This document shows positions 59,240 to 64,000 of a DNA stretch of 64,000 bases, piece after piece. The stretch comes from Anisodus tanguticus. Its lineage: Eukaryota > Streptophyta > Magnoliopsida > Solanales > Solanaceae. Positions within the stretch are counted from its first letter, which is position 1. The number at the start of each line of letters is the position of its first letter. The stretch is from contig CM067542.1 of the NCBI GenBank assembly GCA_034509755.1, forward strand, positions 24,247,001-24,311,000. The letters are read 5' to 3'. Made by a program: the position numbers and the translations under genes. The notes under the pieces are model-generated. The model ran no database searches. It was not told the DNA's origin and saw nothing but the letters and a program-made list of their open reading frames with translations.

Positions 59240-60773
59240 TTGACCTGAGGATACGTTCATCCAACTATGTGCTATGTGCGAATATGTTTTGCGCCATATG
59301 GGTTAAACCATTGTCCGATGAGCGGGGCCTAACCGTGTGTTGTCTGTGTAGATGTCTATCAACCTTCACTTCAACATGGTCCTGAAAGCGCCAGAAATGC
59401 TGAACATGTGATGGTTCGACATAGATGATAGACAACGTAGAGAGGTCACCTGCCGTATGGGTCACTTACCTTCCCTCATGACTATGATGGGTTGTAAATA
59501 TTACTCATTGAGGTTTTAACCGAATATTGGTATAACGACAGGATGGTGTTTCAGGTCAAGCTTATTGAGATGACTCTGACCTTGGAAGAAATCTGAGACT
59601 ACATACACAGCAATGGAACGTGTCTAATGAGAAGAAAAAAACCCGATCACAACCTCTTAGCTCCCAACAAACTCACTCCATCCGAAATTATGAAAATGTT
59701 ATCCTTAGCCTAAGCCTCTTGGATCTCCGGACAAACAGTAGTCTTTCGGGATTTATACCAACATTTTAGGAAAATGATGGATTTATAAACCATTCCCTAG
59801 AATTTTACACTTTCAAAGACTGGGATGCTACCCGGCCCCTCACCTTTGCCATTTGCTTATTGGGTACCATGATGTTTTCTCAAAATGCCTACCTTGCCAT
59901 AAATACCCGAATAATCTTAGTTGCCCATGACATCTTCTACGGCATAACCAACATCGGAGAAACTAAGTACTTCGACATAGTCCTAGTCATCCTCGTTGAT
60001 ATATATCGAGCCTTGGGTAGATGTAGAAACCAGCTAAGGTACTTCCAGGGGTACAACATGTTGCTATAATGGTGGATATTAAAACATCTCTGAAAATCTG
60101 TAGGACCCCAAGTCTTGCCTACCGATAGCAGAAAGGATAACCTCAAAAAACATCTACCAGATTTTGTTGACCGAACCAAAAGGGAGTGGTATTTCTTCTT
60201 CACAAGTCTCAAAGAAAAGGATATACAGTAGAGGTTCGCCGACTTCATCTCGACATGGGTTGTAGTCCGAGGCAGAAAGTGCTCGTTCTTGCCACTTATG
60301 GGTATTCGAGGGGTCTTCTCTTATGCATCGGCCCGGGTCTTGAGATAATCCGGGAGAAGGCAAGAGGTGCCTCAAGTCGGAAGCATAGGCAACTATGTGA
60401 TTGATTATGTGGAAGATAAAATTGAAATAACGGAGAGTACATCCGAGAGTGGAACAGTCATCTCATATATGAAATAGGTGAAACTACTGAGTACTGCGAT
60501 GAGGATTACGAGGAGTGGTTGAAAGAAGATTTGTTGGGAATTGTCATGCCAGGGATTAACCAGTATCAATGTGTCAGTGACAGAGAGTCCAAAGCCGAAA
60601 TCAAAGTAAGACGGATTCAAAGGCAAGTCGACGATAGAGATGCTAAGTATTTGAAGAAGATAGAGGCTGATAGGAAGACCATAGTAGGTTTAAAGGCAAA
60701 GTTGGGGTTAGCACATGGGTGTTTAGAAGACCTGGGAGGTCAAGTAAAGAATGCTCTAAATGATACCCTGTAG
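59240..60773 (+). pseudogene. Ogre-type ORF1
   Basis: Mixed frames read WFDIDDRQRREVTCRMGHLP, MTLTLEEI (59570), NGTCLMRRKKPDHNLLAPNK, DLYQHF, then 59860-60069 MGTMMFSQNAYLAINTRIIL, YDIFYGITN-type sequence and YRALGRCRNQLRYFQGYNML. 60519-60773 ends in a coiled coil (YLKKIEADRKTIVGLKAKLG). The layout resembles the plant-mobile-domain-like ORF1 of Ogre elements, whose function is unknown. At least five stops or frameshifts. Confidence 0.65.
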
Positions 60774-61288
60774 ATAACCTTTCAGGAGAAGGGGTGAATG
60801 GAGGATTCTTTGTTGATAGAGACATATCATCAGATTCAGATTGTGCTCCGACATGCCAAGAAGGCCCGGACAGACTGGGAGTCATCATCAGCTACCAACA
60901 GACAGTTCTTTTGATTTCATCATGTTTTAATTTTATGATGTAACCCTTCGGGGAGATTATTATTATTAATGAAATGATTATGAAGATCATGGCTTGACTT
61001 AACAAATTGGCGCAAATGTTAGAAAGGCCTTGGTTTAACGAAGCCTAGAGGCGCATTTTAATATATTGCAATTACTTGATTATGTGCAAATATCTGCTTA
61101 TGTGCTTCTTTCACGCAATTATATTGAATATGATTGATTCGATGTCCGGAGATCAGCCAAAAAAGAAAAACACAAGAACGTGCCTTAAATTACCAAAAGC
61201 TCCACTTCCCGAGAAATGAACCCTACTTACCTAGTCCGTTTACATCTCCCAGAAAAGTTGGCTTGTTGAGATGGATGCCTGACGTAGT
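60774..61288. other. Linker between ORF1 and the second ORF
   Basis: Contains an untranslated-looking AT-rich stretch (60900-61140). No gene seen. Confidence 0.5.
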
Positions 61289-62211
61289 TTGAGCGCCGAC
61301 GCACCCGCCATCAGTGTGAACAACGGAGAAGAGAGAGAAGCCTCGCTCAGGAGAAAGATCGCCGAGTTAGATAAAAGGATCGCCTTGGTTAAGACCAAAC
61401 TGAAAGAATTCGACTACATATTGAATCTCTCGAAAGAAGTGAGAGGAACGATGGAAAACTATGTACTATTTTATGAAAGTCCAGGGACACCAAGAAACCA
61501 AACATTGGAGATTGGAATTGAGAGTCAACCACTTAGGGAGGTTGCTATTGCCGCATCTACTGCCGCTCCTGAGAGCGATGAGGTTCCGCTGACACCAAGC
61601 AACATACCTACACCGACCTGGTGGGTTGTTGCTTTAAAAGCCTACGCTTGTCATTTCCGGATGACACTAGTGTCCATGCTGAGTTCTGAGGTCTATGAGA
61701 TGATGAAAGCAATTGGGACTGCACACCCCAATGATGTGAGACTACCTCCGTGCACTCTAGCATATGCACATAAGAGATGTATGTTTCATATGAATCAACC
61801 GGTACACACCACTAATGAATATGTGCCCCTCAGAAGGAAGATAGTGCAACTGATTGACAACAGAACTATCTGTCTCATCTGGGGACCCTACTCCCTGTTG
61901 ACACATGACCAGTTACCGGTATGTGAGACATTGACTCCGAGATCCACCTGTAGACGTATGATTTCACCATTTTCAAAGACTTCTACACTAAGATCTTCAA
62001 GAAATTGGTCAGTGTTGACAAGATCTTTCCCATCGGGACCGCGTGGAAACCTTCCTCTTCCAGAGCTAATAAGAAGAGAGGTTGTATGTACAACTCTGGA
62101 GTGCCAGGTCATAACATCGAGGAATACGAGGCATTCAAGTTCGGGTTGGAGCACCTTATTAGCAATGGGGAGATTTGGGTAGTTCTCCATCCCCATCATG
62201 AACTAATGTAG
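61289..62211 (+). pseudogene. Second ORF with coiled coil and zinc-knuckle-like end
   Basis: The frame 61289-62182 has no ATG at its beginning; it reads EREASLRRKIAELDKRIALV (coiled coil), then a P/T-rich part. In the next frame 62005-62211 reads VDKIFPIGTAWKPSSSRANK and CMYNSGVPGHNIEEYEAFK, resembling the C..H..GH....C box of Tat-type gags with the last Cys replaced by Tyr. A gag C-terminal motif placed before gag itself is unexpected; see findings. Confidence 0.5.
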
Positions 62212-62908
62212 GTCGAGTGCCGAACGCGCGATTGTAAGGGTGACAATCGTCCATGGCTTCAAAGAAAAGCCATATTTTGGGTAGATTTAGGCACCCTCTA
62301 TGAATCAAATGTTATCCCCCCCTCCTTTTTTTTTTTTATTTGTAAAAGAATTGCATTAGACCTGATGTCCCAATGAGGGATACGTAGGAAGCCCATAGCG
62401 GGCCTGTTCTTGGAATTTTGGGGTAGGAAGAAACCGATGGGGGAAGGGATTATCTTTTGTAAACTGAACTACGAACAGGCCTAACTTCCCCCGGTAGAAT
62501 ACGTAGACAGTCTACTCATGACTCGGTCCTTAATATATATAAATATTTACTCCCTTTTCCTTTTCTATTTATAGAAGTAGTTGGATCCAGCTGGCAGACC
62601 AATTATTGGAGCTATCATATGAAGCAAGTTTATCGACCTGAAAATTACCATAAAGCTCTTATAACCCTAAAATGCCCGGAACGGAGAATCAATCAAAATT
62701 TGTATATGGATGCGTGAACTTATGTGCTTACTTGCAAATACGTGTTTATTCTTGCATTTGATTTATCTGACTTACGTACTTACATCATCTGCCTTTGTGT
62801 GATTCTTTTCTTAAAGAGGAGGTTAGTTTGTGTCGCGACACTGGCGTATTATACAAGGTCTAAAGCAGCAAAACATCCATGTCCGAGCAAAATTAAAGAG
62901 AGAAAGAA
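62212..62908 (+). other. Leader before gag
   Basis: Includes a T-rich run (62320-62340) and two GATACGTAGGAAGCCCAT / AATACGTAGACAGTCTA motifs of the kind repeated in Ogre internal regions. No gene recognised. Confidence 0.5.
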
Positions 62909-64000
62909 ATGACTGGCAGTTCGAACGACGAAGCTAACATCGGGAATTCCAGGTCTCATGAGGCAACTCATAACGAAGACGTGATCAAAATACTGAAAGA
63001 CCTTCAGGAGAAAAATGCGAGGTTGGAAAAATCCTAGATTGCTAGGGGAAAGCAAACTGAGGAGAGGAGGTCTCCATCGCCCTTCATATCTCTGTCTTCC
63101 CCATTGCCGAAACACTTTACAAACTATCCCGCGAGAACTGACCCGCACCACATAGGTACTTCATATCAAACTCCTCCACCCATAAATACCACTTAAATAC
63201 CCGGGACCACTCATTATGTCCAAGTCCCTTTAACCTCCAATCCCACTACACATCCAAATGTCACTACTCATATTCCCCAAAATAACCCAATACGACAAAA
63301 TGTCTCTTTCCAAACCCCAATCACTCAAAGTCATCTCTTGCCAGAGTGCGTAGAACTAGACCATTATGAAAAGATGGAGAAGGCCTGGAGGGCCGACCAA
63401 GAGAAGCTGGCTGAGAAAATGGATATGGAATTGGCTCAAGACATTGAGCAGATACTGAAAGAAAATATCACAAATGTTGCTCGGGCCGCTCGGAAAACCA
63501 TCGGGTTAAGTTACGATGACACGTGCATACATCCAGGGCTAAAAGGTGCCCATGTTTGAAATGTTCAATGGGTCGAGAAACCCAATGGCCACTTATGGTC
63601 ATATTGAGACCAATTAGTAGGAGTCCGAAACAACTATGATTTGATTATGAGGTTATTCAATTACAACTTGACTGGAGAAGCCTCCCAATTGTTTGTTGCA
63701 TAAGATATGCGTCGGTGGGTTAATTGGAAGGACATAGCAAAGTCCTTCATGAAACGGTACATGTTCAATGTTGAAATCGTGCCCGATCGATATTACTTGG
63801 ACAAAATCAAGCAGAAAGCTATTGGGAATACGCGAGTAGGTGGAGAGCAAAAGTCGCTCGTGTGCAACCACATATGACAGAGAAGGAATTAGTTGTCGCT
63901 TTTATCAGATCACAAGATTAGGATTGTTGCGATAGGATGTTTTCCATGGCTGGACGGCCATTTTCAGAGTTAGTTGAAATGGGAGAGGCCATAGAGGATG
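62909..64000 (+). pseudogene. Ogre-type gag, N-terminal part (cut by window end)
   Basis: ATG at 62909 opens MTGSSNDEANIGNSRSHEAT and a short coiled coil (VIKILKDLQEKNARLEKS), stop, then a P/T/N-rich stretch. 63338-63559 reads YEKMEKAWRADQEKLAEKMD. The capsid part (63560-64000) reads WSY-DQLVGVRNNYDLIMRL, NYNLTGEASQLFVA, DMRRWVNWKDIAKSFMKRYM and FNVEIVPDRYYLDKIKQK, a Retrotrans_gag-type domain. Stops near 63035, 63196, 63557 and 63700. Confidence 0.8.

Larger units (their letters stand above)
58785..64000 (+). mobile_element. Ogre-like (Tat lineage) element, 5' internal part
   Basis: After the PBS come a leader (58805-59240), an extra ORF1 (59240-60773), a second ORF (61289-62211) and gag (from 62909), which is cut by the window end. 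An additional ORF before gag is the mark of Ogre elements. Reading frames are broken by stops and frameshifts. The pol part would lie to the right. Confidence 0.75.

Noticed and set aside
61289..62182. 297-codon open frame taken as a complete gene
   Set aside because: It starts at a TTG, has no ATG at its beginning, and its second half reads better in another frame that shows the zinc-box motif.
1..64000. CRISPR array, operon or bacterial defence system
   Set aside because: Tandem repeats present are LTR subrepeats, minisatellites or microsatellites, and gene content is plant nuclear.

Overview
This window looks like a repeat-rich stretch of a Solanaceae nuclear genome (Nicotiana, Solanum or a close relative; the genus is my inference). 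The grounds are a plant gene with GT-AG introns, an AU/TS-type plant SINE, Tekay-type and Tat/Ogre-type Gypsy elements, Stowaway, CACTA and hAT MITEs, and an endogenous pararetrovirus of the solendovirus-like kind known from Solanaceae. There is no bacterial operon, CRISPR array or rRNA/tRNA gene. Only one intact host gene could be supported.

Layout. 1-4532: minus-strand Tekay-like chromovirus with a large internal deletion, nested in the RT of a minus-strand Tat-like element (4533-8175). 8176-9590: CACTA-like MITE, Stowaway MITE and unassigned DNA. About 9590-27005: plus-strand Tat-like element of the same family, head-to-head with the first. It is split by a hAT MITE (11602-12587), by a 9.7-kb LTR element without pol (14595-24271) and by a solo LTR (25700-26327). 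About 27050-37869: decayed plus-strand chromovirus, split by an 8.4-kb non-autonomous LTR element (27891-36313) that itself carries a 2.84-kb solo LTR (31800-34639). A SINE with an 18-bp target duplication also sits in the chromovirus integrase.

38314-42500 holds a complete seven-coding-exon gene for mitochondrial-type peptidyl-tRNA hydrolase 2 (minus strand; 183 codons plus stop; one 27-bp micro-exon). 42500-46722 is intergenic DNA and LTR remnants. About 46727-55490 is a nearly full-length but decayed endogenous pararetrovirus on the minus strand: small coiled-coil ORF, movement protein, coiled-coil ORF, coat protein, protease-RT-RNase H, downstream ORF, and a leader with promoter-like sequence. 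About 55491-64000 is the 5' part of an Ogre-like element on the plus strand: long LTR-like region, PBS, extra ORF1, a second ORF and the start of gag, cut by the window end.

The history can be read as layers: two Tat elements and a chromovirus were in place early; MITEs, solo LTRs, the SINE and the two non-autonomous elements came later. Five insertions have readable target-site duplications (ATTAA, GGGTC, GCTTT/GCTTA, CCCATGGG/CCCACGGG and the 18-bp SINE duplication). All retroelement and viral reading frames carry stops or frameshifts; only the PTH2 gene reads cleanly. Coordinates of element edges are exact where terminal motifs and duplications are visible and approximate elsewhere.
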